Positions 11,133 to 20,441 of a DNA stretch of 53,195 nt are shown one piece after another. The notes under the pieces were generated by a model that worked only from the letters and a program-made list of their open reading frames with translations, made no database searches and had not been told where the DNA came from. Position 1 is the stretch's first letter. Each line of letters opens with the position of its first letter. The stretch is from a virus. The stretch is taken from the IMG/VR virus record IMGVR_UViG_3300046499_000271, positions 1 through 53,195 of that record. The stretch is one strand, 5' to 3'. Made by a program: the position numbers and the translations under genes.

Positions 11133-12620
11133 GTGTCACTAATCATTTTTGCCCGCGCTCGTGCGGGCACTTCATCTGGTTCTGGCGGGGGTGGCGGTAG
11201 CTCGTTTTTAGATGATCCCTATCCTGCCTATACGACCAGGTTAGTCGATCCAGCGATTGCCTCGGATGTCTCTGGCGGGACGACTGCAACCCGTACATGG
11301 AATGGCGTCAGTAGCAGCTATCAGGTCTACAAAACGATCCAATATGCCTGCACAGATTTCCTAACGTCTGGCGGACGCAGAGTCGGGCTACTAAGCACCG
11401 ATACGGTATCGTCATACCAGTTGAGTGCAGATTTATATCTGCCAAACTCAGGCTCCAGCGCTAGTGCCCGCGTAGTGATCCAAGGCGATCCTGCGGCAAC
11501 AGCCGCCAAGATGCCGGTGATCGACCTTAACGGTCAGCACAGCATTATCCCCAACAAGAACAATGATCTTGACTGGGCGACGCTGCGCAAGTTTGCGCTG
11601 ACCAATACCGGGACTCAATCCAACGGGAATGGCGGCATCGCGCTCAATCAGGGCGCTTCAGCGCAGACCTGCGATGGTTTGATTCTTGAGTATCTTGACA
11701 TTGGGAATTTCGGCGAGACGGTCTCCGGCCAGAATTGCGGAGGCATGACCTTCGCGCAGAAGCCGGGAAGCTGGTGGCCGACGGTCACGCCGATCGTTCG
11801 CTACTGCAAGTTTCACGATTGCTACGCTCCGGGTAGTGGTACTCCATGGTTCGATTTCCAGAATGTCTCTGGGCTATATCTTGGTAAGTTCTGCGCGCTG
11901 GAAGTTCATAACTGTGAATTCCTGAAATGCGCTATGTCCTTCTTCCAGAAGGACTCGTCAACTGAAGGCAGTCTGGCTCATCCGAACAGCGTCAATTTAC
12001 ATCACAACATCATAGCGACGAGCTACGGCGGAATTCGCTTCTTAGGTGCTGGAGCTTCTGCGCCCGCTGGAATATTCAGTGCCGTTATTGATTCCAATCT
12101 CGTCTACGACACTTTTACCGCATTCGACTTCGAGCAGGTAGATGGCGGTGCGCAGTCAGATGTTCTGACATTCAAGAACAACACGCTGTCAGCAGACTCA
12201 GGCCAGGTCTCTGGATTGCTCTCCGGCGGGCTTACGAATTTAACTCTATACGATAATGTTGTATTGGGAAGTAACGGTTCCGGGTCAATTCATAATTTAT
12301 ACGTTATAGCTATTAGTGGCTGTACTAACAGCGTTGCATACAGCGATTACAACAGATGGAAAGTGACATCGTTCCGGGCTGAAGGCACGACGTATTCAGC
12401 CCTTTCTAATTGGCAAGCAGCCAATACCGCAATCGTTTCTTTGCCAGATGCGCATAGCGCGACGACCACGGAATCTGCTGCATTTAATAGCGCCGGCACA
12501 CGTGACTACTCCCCCAAGGCAGCGGGTCCATTGGTTGCCACAGGACGCTTCGGCGGAAACATTGGCTGCTATGACGCAACTTCTATCGCTGGATCAACTT
12601 TGGTAGGGGCGGGCTGGTAA
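11133..12620 (+). CDS. Parallel beta-helix tail spike/fibre protein
   Basis: The 495-residue protein has an N-terminal glycine/serine hinge (GTSSGSGGGGGSSFLDDPYP). It then shows successive short beta-strands with Asn and Gly turns, including the NxxLY/NNxxxF ladder of right-handed parallel beta-helices (NSVNLHHNIIATSYGG, VIDSNLVYDTFTAF, LTFKNNTLSAD, LTLYDNVVLG). This fold is used by phage tail spikes and polysaccharide lyases. The start is GTG with a poor ribosome site. It is separate from the second spike at 34374, so the virion may carry two receptor-binding proteins. Confidence 0.7.
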   Translation: MSLIIFARARAGTSSGSGGGGGSSFLDDPYPAYTTRLVDPAIASDVSGGTTATRTWNGVSSSYQVYKTIQYACTDFLTSGGRRVGLLSTDTVSSYQLSADLYLPNSGSSASARVVIQGDPAATAAKMPVIDLNGQHSIIPNKNNDLDWATLRKFALTNTGTQSNGNGGIALNQGASAQTCDGLILEYLDIGNFGETVSGQNCGGMTFAQKPGSWWPTVTPIVRYCKFHDCYAPGSGTPWFDFQNVSGLYLGKFCALEVHNCEFLKCAMSFFQKDSSTEGSLAHPNSVNLHHNIIATSYGGIRFLGAGASAPAGIFSAVIDSNLVYDTFTAFDFEQVDGGAQSDVLTFKNNTLSADSGQVSGLLSGGLTNLTLYDNVVLGSNGSGSIHNLYVIAISGCTNSVAYSDYNRWKVTSFRAEGTTYSALSNWQAANTAIVSLPDAHSATTTESAAFNSAGTRDYSPKAAGPLVATGRFGGNIGCYDATSIAGSTLVGAGW

Positions 12621-13358
12621 ATGGCATATGCATTCGTCGCGGCCTCAGATGCGGCGACACTAACCGACGGCCCATCGATATCGCAATCGATCACGTGCGT
12701 GGCTGGCGAGAATGTAATCGTACTGCTCAATTCTTTCGGCTCTGCGCAAGCGAGCAGTGTTTCAGATGGGACGAATACTTACGCGAGATGCGGAACGGCC
12801 TATACCGATACCGTAGTTTCAAACATCTGGGAAATCTGGATGGCGAAGAATGTTGCTGCCGTTACTGGCGGAACATTGACTGCCACCTTTGGTGCGCCTG
12901 ATTTTGGATATGCGGCAATTGCATATCTGCGTTACACCGGACTTGATACGACAGCCAATGTCCAGACCACTTTAGGAAGCACGCAAAACCCCGGATCGGC
13001 CACAACGGATGCAATCACGTCAGGGAACATGACGCCAACATCGCAGCCGGCGATGGTACTCGGATTTACGGTGGATATGACCGGCAATGCCGGAACGATA
13101 TCGGCAGGGACCGGATTCACGTCTCGTTCGACACTGGCAAACTGGGCATCGACTTTGGGGTTTCTTTGTCGCGCAGAAGATAAGCGCATTACTAGCACCT
13201 CAGCCGTTGCGGCGACCTTCACCGCATCGAGCGGGGCGAGCGGCGCATTCATGACTTTCGGCGCGGTATTCACCGAGGCAGCGGCTGGCGGTGGTGGCGC
13301 TGTCATTCAGAACCGCCTACATGGCGGACTAAAAGAATTCAGTGGCGGACTCGCCTAA
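12621..13358 (+). CDS. Beta-rich virion-associated protein, 245 aa
   Basis: The start codon follows the previous stop directly. The product MAYAFVAASDAATLTDGPSI is Thr-, Ala- and Gly-rich with alternating hydrophobic strands (AMVLGFTVDMTGNAGTISAG) and ends with a glycine patch and QNRLHGGLKEFSGGLA. Such small beta-sandwich proteins commonly accompany tail fibre genes. No family is recognised. A terminator follows. Confidence 0.55.
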   Translation: MAYAFVAASDAATLTDGPSISQSITCVAGENVIVLLNSFGSAQASSVSDGTNTYARCGTAYTDTVVSNIWEIWMAKNVAAVTGGTLTATFGAPDFGYAAIAYLRYTGLDTTANVQTTLGSTQNPGSATTDAITSGNMTPTSQPAMVLGFTVDMTGNAGTISAGTGFTSRSTLANWASTLGFLCRAEDKRITSTSAVAATFTASSGASGAFMTFGAVFTEAAAGGGGAVIQNRLHGGLKEFSGGLA

Positions 13359-13380
13359 ACACAAACATATGAATATCCAT

Positions 13381-13403
13381 AACCGGCCTAGCGCCGGTTT
13401 TTT
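13381..13403 (+). terminator. Terminator between fibre cluster genes
   Basis: Perfect 7-bp stem AACCGGC/GCCGGTT, 5-base loop, then a six-T run. It separates the gene ending at 13358 from the repeat protein at 13423. Confidence 0.82.
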
Positions 13404-13422
13404 CGTTCTGGAGCCTTAAGAA

Positions 13423-15921
13423 ATGTACAGCTTTAAGCTCGGCCAAGGCAGCATTATCCTGCGGGTGAAGCTCCTGGATTCTGCCGTTACGACAGGTGCC
13501 GGCAAGACTGGCCTGACCTCATCGTCGAGCGGCCTGATTATCTCAACCATTGCCGACAATGAAGCGACTGCCACGGCCTATACGCAGGCCGGCAGTACAG
13601 TCGAGACGATCACCACGCTTGGAACTTTCGCCGCACCTACCGCCACGAAATGCCGCTTCAAGGAAGTCGATGCTACAAACCACAAGGGACTGTACGAAAT
13701 ACAGATCGCGGACGCCCGCTATGCGGTATCCAGCGCTAAATCGATCATTGTCAGTATCTCAGGCGTATCTGGCGTTGCAGAACAAGATATCCATATTCCG
13801 CTGACCAGCCTTGACCAGTACGATGGTGTGCATGCAGGGCTTACGGCTTTGCCGAACGCTGCCGCTGCTGCATCTGGTGGATTGCTCATCTCTGGCTCTA
13901 ACGCTGGGACTACGACGCTCGGCGCGCTCACCGTGACTGGCGCGACAACGTTGACGGGTAACGTCGCTGCTGCTGCTGGTATCACGATCACGCAGAGCAC
14001 GACTAACGGCCACGGCATCACGACAACCGGCAACGGTACTGGCTCAGGTTTGCGTGTTGTGGGTGGCGCTACCGGAAACGGACTTGCTGCTGTCGGCGGA
14101 TCGACCAGTGGGGATGCGATTATCACGAGCGCAACGTCGGGCCATGGCGCGACTTTTGCGGGCGGCGGAACCACGAAGCACGGTGTTAATGCTGTTGGCG
14201 GAGCCACAACGAGCGCAGGTATTGCGGCAACAGGCGGCTCAACCTCTGGCGATGGCATCCTTACCGCAGCTACTTCTGGCCACGGCATCGTTGCTGCTGG
14301 AACGGGCACGACCAAGCATGGCATCCATGCGACTGGCGGCTCTACAACGAGCCACGGCATCAATGCGCTGGGCGGTGGCGTCGGGCATGGCATTCTCGCG
14401 ACTTCTGGCGGTGGTTCTACCGGGGATGGCATTAAGGCTATCGCGGCATCCACGAACGGAAACGGTATCAATGCTGCTGGTGTCGGGACTGGCGCGGGCC
14501 AGCTCAATACGGGCGGAGCAACCGGTGCTGGCCTTTCTCTGGTTGGCGGGTCGACCTCCGGAAACGCTTTGGGGACGACCTATACGGCCCCCATCGGGCC
14601 TGTTAAGCAATTCGGTATCGTTGAATCCGGAACTCTCCAGTCAGCCACTGGGACGACGGCAGTCCTTCGGTCTGCCACATCATTTGCCGACAATATGCTT
14701 ATCGGTGCCGCGCTGGTTATCACTGGCGGGACTGGTGTCGGGCAGCAGCGCGTCATCACGGCCTGGACGAACTCCAGCGATACAGCCACGGTCGATACGT
14801 GGACGACGACTCCCGATAGCACTTCAACCTATGAGGTGTACGGCAGTCCGCCGTTCAGCGCCGCTGCTCCAATCACTGCGGATGTTACGAAGTGGAACGG
14901 CACAGCGGTCTCTACGCCAGCGACTGCTGGCATCCCGGACGTAAACGTCAAAAACATCAACAACACGGCCGCGGCTACCCCCGGAGCTTCGGGAGGTGTC
15001 CTCATATCTGGTTCTAACACTGGCACCGTGACGCTCTCCGATGGCTTGGTCGTCAACCGCAGTACGTCCAACACTTCTGCAATTGTGGCGACCGGCAACG
15101 GAACTGGCCACGGTATTGCGGCTGTCAGCGGCTCTGGCGCTACCGGAAATGGCATCAACGCATCGAGTGCAGCGACGAACGGCGATGGCATCAAGGCTGC
15201 TGGCGTAGGAACTGGCCATGGCATCGATTCTGTTGGTGGAGCGACAGGACATGGCGTGAAAGCCTTGGGCGGCGCAACCTCTGGCGACGGAATCAATGCC
15301 ACGGCAGCGACATCCGGCATCGGTATCACGGCATCGGGTGCGGGTACGACAAAAGCCGGTATCGCGGCAACGGGCGGTGCTACGACCTCTGCTGGCATCA
15401 GCGCAACAGGCGGATCAACTTCTGGCGATGGCATTCTGGTATCGGGACCAACCTCTGGTAACGGCATCGCAATCACTGCGACGGGCGCGAGTAAGCATGG
15501 CATTACGGCAACAGGCGGCACGAGCGGAACGAGTGACGGCGTGAAGGCTGTGGCTGGAAGTGGCGGAGTGGATATCCGCGGAGCCATTACCGGGAACATT
15601 ACTGGCAATCTTTCTGGTTCCGTGGGCTCACTGACCGGCGGACAGGATCGATACCAGAAGAATGTGGCTGCAAGCGATATCCCCTTCGTGTTTGTCGATA
15701 GTACGGACCACGTGACGCGCAAGACCGGCATCACAGCGACGGCGACAAGAAGTCTTGATGGAGCTGCTTTTGGCTCAGCTACCGGCTCTGTCACCGAGAT
15801 TGGCAATGGCGCTTACGGATTCGATGCCAGCCAGGCGGACATGAACGCTAACAGCATTGTGTTGCGCTTCACGGGTACGGGCTGCGATCCGGTTGAGCTG
15901 CATATCAAGACCTATACCTGA
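13423..15921 (+). CDS. Glycine-rich repeat tail protein, 832 aa
   Basis: Residues 1-140 form a non-repetitive N-terminal domain (MYSFKLGQGSIILRVKLLDS). Two blocks (roughly 185-385 and 545-700) consist of about 11-13-residue repeats of the type HGIxATGGSTTS and GDGIxAxAATSG, with almost invariant Gly-(His/Asp/Asn)-Gly-Ile. An intervening domain (about 390-540) holds QRVITAWTNSSDTATVDTWT. The C-terminus (YQKNVAASDIPFVFVDSTDH) looks like a separate folded cap. Regular Gly-Ile repeats suggest a stacked beta-solenoid shaft. It lies in a fibre gene cluster, so a tail-fibre or appendage shaft is the likely role. Confidence 0.6.
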   Translation: MYSFKLGQGSIILRVKLLDSAVTTGAGKTGLTSSSSGLIISTIADNEATATAYTQAGSTVETITTLGTFAAPTATKCRFKEVDATNHKGLYEIQIADARYAVSSAKSIIVSISGVSGVAEQDIHIPLTSLDQYDGVHAGLTALPNAAAAASGGLLISGSNAGTTTLGALTVTGATTLTGNVAAAAGITITQSTTNGHGITTTGNGTGSGLRVVGGATGNGLAAVGGSTSGDAIITSATSGHGATFAGGGTTKHGVNAVGGATTSAGIAATGGSTSGDGILTAATSGHGIVAAGTGTTKHGIHATGGSTTSHGINALGGGVGHGILATSGGGSTGDGIKAIAASTNGNGINAAGVGTGAGQLNTGGATGAGLSLVGGSTSGNALGTTYTAPIGPVKQFGIVESGTLQSATGTTAVLRSATSFADNMLIGAALVITGGTGVGQQRVITAWTNSSDTATVDTWTTTPDSTSTYEVYGSPPFSAAAPITADVTKWNGTAVSTPATAGIPDVNVKNINNTAAATPGASGGVLISGSNTGTVTLSDGLVVNRSTSNTSAIVATGNGTGHGIAAVSGSGATGNGINASSAATNGDGIKAAGVGTGHGIDSVGGATGHGVKALGGATSGDGINATAATSGIGITASGAGTTKAGIAATGGATTSAGISATGGSTSGDGILVSGPTSGNGIAITATGASKHGITATGGTSGTSDGVKAVAGSGGVDIRGAITGNITGNLSGSVGSLTGGQDRYQKNVAASDIPFVFVDSTDHVTRKTGITATATRSLDGAAFGSATGSVTEIGNGAYGFDASQADMNANSIVLRFTGTGCDPVELHIKTYT

Positions 15922-16919
15922 TGAGCGCAGTTCGAGCCCTAAAGCCGACTAGCTATGGCCAGTCGGTAGATAGGCTTTATCCGTTCCTCATCGTGGCAGG
16001 AGGTGGCGGACCTGATACCACACCTGATGCCTTTAGCTTCACTGACCAGACAAATGTAGCGCTATCGACAGTCATCACCAGCGCTTCGATCACAGTCTCT
16101 GGTATCGACACTGCCACCGATATCTCTGTCACCGGAGGTCAGTACAGCATCAACGGTGGAGTTTTCACCAGCTCTCCTGGTATTGGCGCCGTAGTCAACG
16201 GAGATCAGATCCAGGCACGCAATACTTCGAGCGGGAGTTATTCGACCGCAGTAGACACGGTCGTTACGATTGGCGGGGTATCGGACACCTTTACCAGTAC
16301 CACTCTGGCCGCAGACACGACACCCGATGCATTCAGCTTTGTGGATCAGACGAATGTCGCGATTTCCAGCACGATCACGAGTGCGGCAATCACAGTTTCT
16401 GGCATCAACTCCCCCGCAACCATTACGGTTAGCGGTGGCACTTACAACATCAATGGCGGCTCTTTTACCGCAAGCTCCGGATCAGTCAGCAACGGCGATA
16501 CGGTCCAGGCCAGGAACACGAGTAGCGGTAGCTACAGTACTGCGGTCAATACCGTGGTCACCATCGGTGGCGTATCGGATACATTCACGAGTACGACCAC
16601 GAACGGCTATCCGGTCCTGGTCGGCCAGCTCCCAAACATTAGCGCTGCATTCAACAGCAGCACGCATCAATACGATCTAGGCTTCTACTTCAGCGGCGCC
16701 ACCAGTTACGCGATCAGCCCGGCAATAGAGCCCGGCTGGAGCTTCAACACCTCCAGCGGCCTGCTCACCATCGACACGGACGATGCAAACACGTTTGGGC
16801 CGTACACGGTCACGGCTACGAATGCCAATGGCAGCACGCCGGGGAATGCGTTTACGGTGAAGGTGTCAGACGCTCACGGCGGCGGTGGTTTTATTTTCGA
16901 CTTCGGCTTCAGACTTTAA
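15921..16919 (+). CDS. Tandem Ig-like repeat virion protein, 332 aa
   Basis: After about 30 residues come two near-identical modules of roughly 100 residues, each starting DTTPDAFSF-x-DQTNVA and containing ITVSGI, INGG and TVVTIGGVSDTFTSTT. A different C-terminal domain follows (YDLGFYFSGATSYAISPAIE; putative-Ig-like) and ends GGGGFIFDFGFRL. Ig-like modules on phage proteins help weak attachment to cell surfaces or glycans. The start overlaps the previous stop (TGATG). The module duplication is visible in the DNA (about 16009-16300 and 16316-16600). Confidence 0.65.
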   Translation: MSAVRALKPTSYGQSVDRLYPFLIVAGGGGPDTTPDAFSFTDQTNVALSTVITSASITVSGIDTATDISVTGGQYSINGGVFTSSPGIGAVVNGDQIQARNTSSGSYSTAVDTVVTIGGVSDTFTSTTLAADTTPDAFSFVDQTNVAISSTITSAAITVSGINSPATITVSGGTYNINGGSFTASSGSVSNGDTVQARNTSSGSYSTAVNTVVTIGGVSDTFTSTTTNGYPVLVGQLPNISAAFNSSTHQYDLGFYFSGATSYAISPAIEPGWSFNTSSGLLTIDTDDANTFGPYTVTATNANGSTPGNAFTVKVSDAHGGGGFIFDFGFRL

Positions 16920-16928
16920 GGATCAGAT

Positions 16929-17276
16929 ATGACCATAGGCACACAAGTCGTTGAGGATTTGGGTCTTGCTGTGCGGTATACCAATACCTCAACGGCTGAC
17001 AACGAAGCGGTGATCGTGACGGGCGATATTGGTCGCTACGACGCATTTACTCTTATGAGCGTGACAGGAACAGTTGACGTCTACCCATCGCTGGACGGCA
17101 CCAATTTCGCAACATCAGCCTTATCACTCTCCGACCTGGGAGCCACTACGCTTGATCCAGTCGTGGTGACAGCAGCGGGACGCGTTTACGGATTTCGCGG
17201 GCCATACTCAAAAATCAAAGTATTGCAGGCCGGCGCTACAGGTGTGGCGGTTACGCTGCGCTGCGGGAATATGTAA
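16929..17276 (+). CDS. Hypothetical beta-rich protein, 115 aa
   Basis: AAGGA lies six bases before ATG. The protein (MTIGTQVVEDLGLAVRYTNT) has a pattern typical of small phage structural sandwiches, with YDAFTLMSVTGTVDVYPSLD and a C-terminal VAVTLRCGNM. It sits between the Ig-like fibre gene and the DUF5681-type gene. No known family. Confidence 0.55.
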   Translation: MTIGTQVVEDLGLAVRYTNTSTADNEAVIVTGDIGRYDAFTLMSVTGTVDVYPSLDGTNFATSALSLSDLGATTLDPVVVTAAGRVYGFRGPYSKIKVLQAGATGVAVTLRCGNM

Positions 17277-17306
17277 TGCTCCTGAGAACAGAACAGAATC
17301 AGGCTC

Positions 17307-17636
17307 ATGGCTAAGTTCGTAAAAGGCCAGTCAGGCAATCCCGGGGGCCGGCCTAAAGCCGTTCACGACCTTAAAGAGTTAGCCCGTGAGCGTACCTTGC
17401 AGGCGCTTGAGACCCTAACTCAGATCATGGAGAGCGTCGAGGCGCCATCTGCTGCGAGAGTTCAGGCGGCTTGCGCTCTGCTCGATAGGGCGTATGGCAA
17501 GCCCGTACAGACCACGGAGCTGTCTGGTCTTGATGGAGGCCCCATCACCGTCAATCTCAGCCACAAAGAACGATTGCAGCGCATCGCCTTTGCGCTTCGT
17601 AAGGGGATGGACAAGCCCGCGGATACGATTCAATAA
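17307..17636 (+). CDS. DUF5681-type protein, candidate small terminase subunit
   Basis: The N-terminus KFVKGQSGNPGGRPKAVHDL is the DUF5681 signature. A helical region (ELARERTLQALETLTQIMES) and RVQAACALLDRAYGKP follow. Proteins with this start often sit just upstream of the large terminase and are treated as small-terminase or packaging proteins that recognise phage DNA. Here the large terminase follows after one structural gene. The assignment is positional plus motif. Confidence 0.6.
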   Translation: MAKFVKGQSGNPGGRPKAVHDLKELARERTLQALETLTQIMESVEAPSAARVQAACALLDRAYGKPVQTTELSGLDGGPITVNLSHKERLQRIAFALRKGMDKPADTIQ

Positions 17637-17728
17637 CCAGTGACCGGTTGATAGGCACATAGCAGGGGTTCGGACGCCTCACAAGCAGCGATTAACGCAC
17701 AAGCAGATTCACTTCTGAGGAGATTCTC

Positions 17729-18565
17729 ATGTCTAGAGTAGTTCGCTCAATTCACGGCAATGATGTGGCTGGTTTTGATATTGCAAACCGGCTTATCAGC
17801 GCCAAGGGTTTTGTAGCCGGCAAGCACGGAACGCAGATTGCGTTTCCCAGCCCGCTGACGGTTGCGTTCTTTGATGACTTCCTGGGTGGCGGTCAAGCCT
17901 TCTCGACTACGGTTGCCGATGGCTGGAGGTCTCGTAAGGGCTCTGATGGCGCATGCGTAGACTGGACTGTCACGCCTGCTATAAACGGCACGGTTGTAGG
18001 TACCATTGGTAACACCACCGCATCGATGGCGGTTTCTGGTACTCAGTTAGACCGCGGTCTTAGCTACAAGGCCAATCAGGGCGGCGTGGCCTTTGAGGCG
18101 CGTGTGAAGATGTCGGCAATTACTAATATTGCCGTATTCATCGGTTTTACGGATCAGACCGCCGCGCTTGAGATGCCGATAAATTCTGCTGCTGGCTCCC
18201 ACACTGTGACAACCAACGCGACGGATGGCTGTGGATTCCTGTTCGATACGGCCGATACCGGAACCGATCAGTGGCTGCTGACTGGTGTTGCGAACGATGT
18301 AGATGCGACGGTGCAGTCTGGGATCGGTCGCTCAAGCGCTACAGTCCTTCCGGTCGCCGACACCTATGCGACTTTCCGCGTAGAACTCGGGGCCGATGGC
18401 TCGGCAACGTACTACTACAACGGTGATGTGGTTGGATCAAAGATGTCTGGGGCTGTCACGGCTACAGTCGCTTTGACGCCGGTCATTGCTGGCTTTAATC
18501 GAACGACCTCTGGTGCACCGACGATCACGGCCGACTATGCGGTGATTGAAGCGACTCGTGTCTAA
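17729..18565 (+). CDS. Lectin-like (jelly-roll) structural protein, 278 aa
   Basis: GAGGAG lies a few bases before the ATG. After MSRVVRSIHGNDVAGFDIAN, residues 45-275 read like a concanavalin A-like beta-sandwich: LTVAFFDDFLGGGQAF, GGVAFEARVKMSAITNIAVF, YATFRVELGADGSATYYYNG and ADYAVIEATRV. Such domains occur on head-decoration and fibre proteins and bind sugars. It is unusual to find it between packaging genes. The stop overlaps the terminase start (TAATG). Confidence 0.58.
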   Translation: MSRVVRSIHGNDVAGFDIANRLISAKGFVAGKHGTQIAFPSPLTVAFFDDFLGGGQAFSTTVADGWRSRKGSDGACVDWTVTPAINGTVVGTIGNTTASMAVSGTQLDRGLSYKANQGGVAFEARVKMSAITNIAVFIGFTDQTAALEMPINSAAGSHTVTTNATDGCGFLFDTADTGTDQWLLTGVANDVDATVQSGIGRSSATVLPVADTYATFRVELGADGSATYYYNGDVVGSKMSGAVTATVALTPVIAGFNRTTSGAPTITADYAVIEATRV

Positions 18566-20145
18566 TGAGGCTGGAGGGGGTCCTTTCTGACCTTGAATTA
18601 GTTCTTGAAGGACTTCCTCCTGAAACTCAGCGCCAGATCGATGAGGATGCACTAGAACTTACCCGCGCTATGCGGTTCGTACCGTTGCCGGGGCCGCAGA
18701 CTGATGCTTACCTGAATCCGGCTGACATTCTGCTCTACGGTGGGCAGGCCGGAGGTGGAAAAACGGGCCTTCTGGTTGGCCTAGCGCAAGAGCACACCAG
18801 TTCAATTCTCTTTCGCCGGGAAGCGAGCCAGACAGACGGACTGGAGAAATTCGGCAAACAAGTGTTTGGCTCCGAGGGATTTAACGGAAAGGATACGGAA
18901 TGGACTTTCGAGGACGGAAGTTCTCTCAAGCTTTCCGGGATGAAGGAGCCTGATTCTTGGAACAAGCACGCTGGTCGTGAACGCGATTACTTTGGCTTTG
19001 ATGAGGCGGGAGAATTCCTGCTGGAGCAGGTGGCTTCGCTCATCGGGTGGAATCGCGGTCCAGAAGGACAGCGTTGCCGAGTGATTCTCGCGAGCAATCC
19101 GCCCCGCACTGCGGATGGCGCCTGGATGATGGAATGGTTTGCGCCATGGCTGGATGAAAACTGGCCAGACAAAGCCAAGCCCGGCGAACTGCGCTATGCG
19201 GTGCTGAATCCGGATACGTCGTTGCCGATATGGCAGGAAGGTCCAGAGGAAGTGACCATCGGCGGTGAACTCTACAAGCCGTTGTCGTTTACGTTCATTC
19301 CCGCCTCACTTGAGGACAATCCGTATCGAAACACGCCAGAGTATCGAGCGAGGCTGAACTCGTTGCCTGAGCCGCTGCGCTCGCAGTTGCTAAAGGGAAT
19401 TTTTACGCTGGGCGGTGAGGATGATCCTTGGCAGGCAATTCCAACCGCTTGGCTAAATGCAGCGATCAGCAGATGGATGCCTACGCCCCCACAGGATGTG
19501 CCGATGTGCTGCATTGGCGCGGACGTAGCGCAGGGCGGAGCCGATCAGACCGTGCTCGCGATTCGCCACGATGGCTGGTATGCCCCGCTGGTAGCGGTCC
19601 CAGGTGTCCAAACGCCTGGCGGTACAGATGTAGCGGGTCTACTCATTGCCAAGCGGCGTGACAACGCCATGGTGGTGATCGACATCGGTGGTGGGTGGGG
19701 CGGGGATGCTTATGCCCATTTGAGTAGCAATGGCGTCAAGTGCATGGGGTATCTCGGAGTGGATACCAAAGTCAGCGGGCGCACGTCCGACAAGCAATTG
19801 AATTTCTTCAATACGCGCGCCAAGGCCTACTGGAAGTTTCGTGAGGCGCTGAATCCCGACCAGCCTGGTGGGTCTAGGATTGCGCTGCCGAATGATAAGC
19901 AGTTGATGGCCGATCTATCTGCGCCGCATTTCGATGTAGTTAGCAACGGTATCAAGTTGGAACCGAAAGACGCCATCGTGAAACGGTTGGGACGATCCCC
20001 TGATAGGGGCGATGCAGTCGTGATGGCGTGGTATTCGGGAGCCAAGATGGAAGACTCATATCGCAAATGGTCCACCGAACCCGGCGGCCGAAAAAGATCA
20101 ATCAGCGTGGACTTAGGTCCGCGCAGAGCAAATGGCAGGAGATGA
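18565..20145 (+). CDS. terL: Large terminase subunit (DNA packaging ATPase/nuclease)
   Basis: The 526-residue protein has Walker A GGQAGGGKT at residues 59-67, Walker B and catalytic Glu in DYFGFDEAGEF (141-151) and the motif ILASNPP. The C-terminal RNase H-like nuclease has its first Asp in GADVAQGGADQT (about residue 320), then VVIDIGGGWGGD and a late acidic cluster DRGDAVVMAW. It pumps DNA into the procapsid and cuts concatemers. The nuclease type and neighbours resemble podoviruses such as BPP-1. It overlaps the upstream gene by one base. Confidence 0.95.
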   Translation: MRLEGVLSDLELVLEGLPPETQRQIDEDALELTRAMRFVPLPGPQTDAYLNPADILLYGGQAGGGKTGLLVGLAQEHTSSILFRREASQTDGLEKFGKQVFGSEGFNGKDTEWTFEDGSSLKLSGMKEPDSWNKHAGRERDYFGFDEAGEFLLEQVASLIGWNRGPEGQRCRVILASNPPRTADGAWMMEWFAPWLDENWPDKAKPGELRYAVLNPDTSLPIWQEGPEEVTIGGELYKPLSFTFIPASLEDNPYRNTPEYRARLNSLPEPLRSQLLKGIFTLGGEDDPWQAIPTAWLNAAISRWMPTPPQDVPMCCIGADVAQGGADQTVLAIRHDGWYAPLVAVPGVQTPGGTDVAGLLIAKRRDNAMVVIDIGGGWGGDAYAHLSSNGVKCMGYLGVDTKVSGRTSDKQLNFFNTRAKAYWKFREALNPDQPGGSRIALPNDKQLMADLSAPHFDVVSNGIKLEPKDAIVKRLGRSPDRGDAVVMAWYSGAKMEDSYRKWSTEPGGRKRSISVDLGPRRANGRR

Positions 20146-20147
20146 CG

Positions 20148-20441
20148 ATGGGAAAGCTTGTCGATTGGGGGAAGGATGTTGCGCATGGAGCGGGGGATGT
20201 CTTCAACAGCATGAAGAGCGGCTCCAAGAAAATAGCCCGCAAGTTAGGCTATGGCGCTGTTGTTAGCAGCTTAAACCCGTCTCCACAAACTCCTCCTGCA
20301 CAACCGGTAATTCCATTGCCTGACGAGGAAGCTATTGCGCGTATTCGTCGGCGGCGTGCAGCTCAAAGAGGTGTAGGTCGCTCCTCAACAATATTGGCCT
20401 CTGACGGTAGCGCTAATAATTCAGATACGTTTGGTCCCTAA
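20148..20441 (+). CDS. Small conserved head protein between terminase and portal, 97 aa
   Basis: The start at 20148 has AGGAG six bases upstream. The N-terminus MGKLVDWGKDVAHGAGDVFN is helical. A proline linker follows, then EAIARIRRRRAAQRGVGRSS and TILASDG. The basic R-x-G-R-S/A-STIL tail is seen in small proteins encoded next to the portal in several podoviruses. A head assembly or portal-associated role is suggested by place only. Confidence 0.55.
   Translation: MGKLVDWGKDVAHGAGDVFNSMKSGSKKIARKLGYGAVVSSLNPSPQTPPAQPVIPLPDEEAIARIRRRRAAQRGVGRSSTILASDGSANNSDTFGP

Noticed and set aside
13960-15570. CRISPR-like repeat array
   Set aside because: The short regular repeats encode an uninterrupted protein with repeating residues; there are no unique spacers.
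13719-15806. Long reverse-strand frames (e.g. 13719-14507 and 14829-15806)
   Set aside because: Pro/Val/Ala-rich mirror products of the repetitive forward gene; no start signals or domains.
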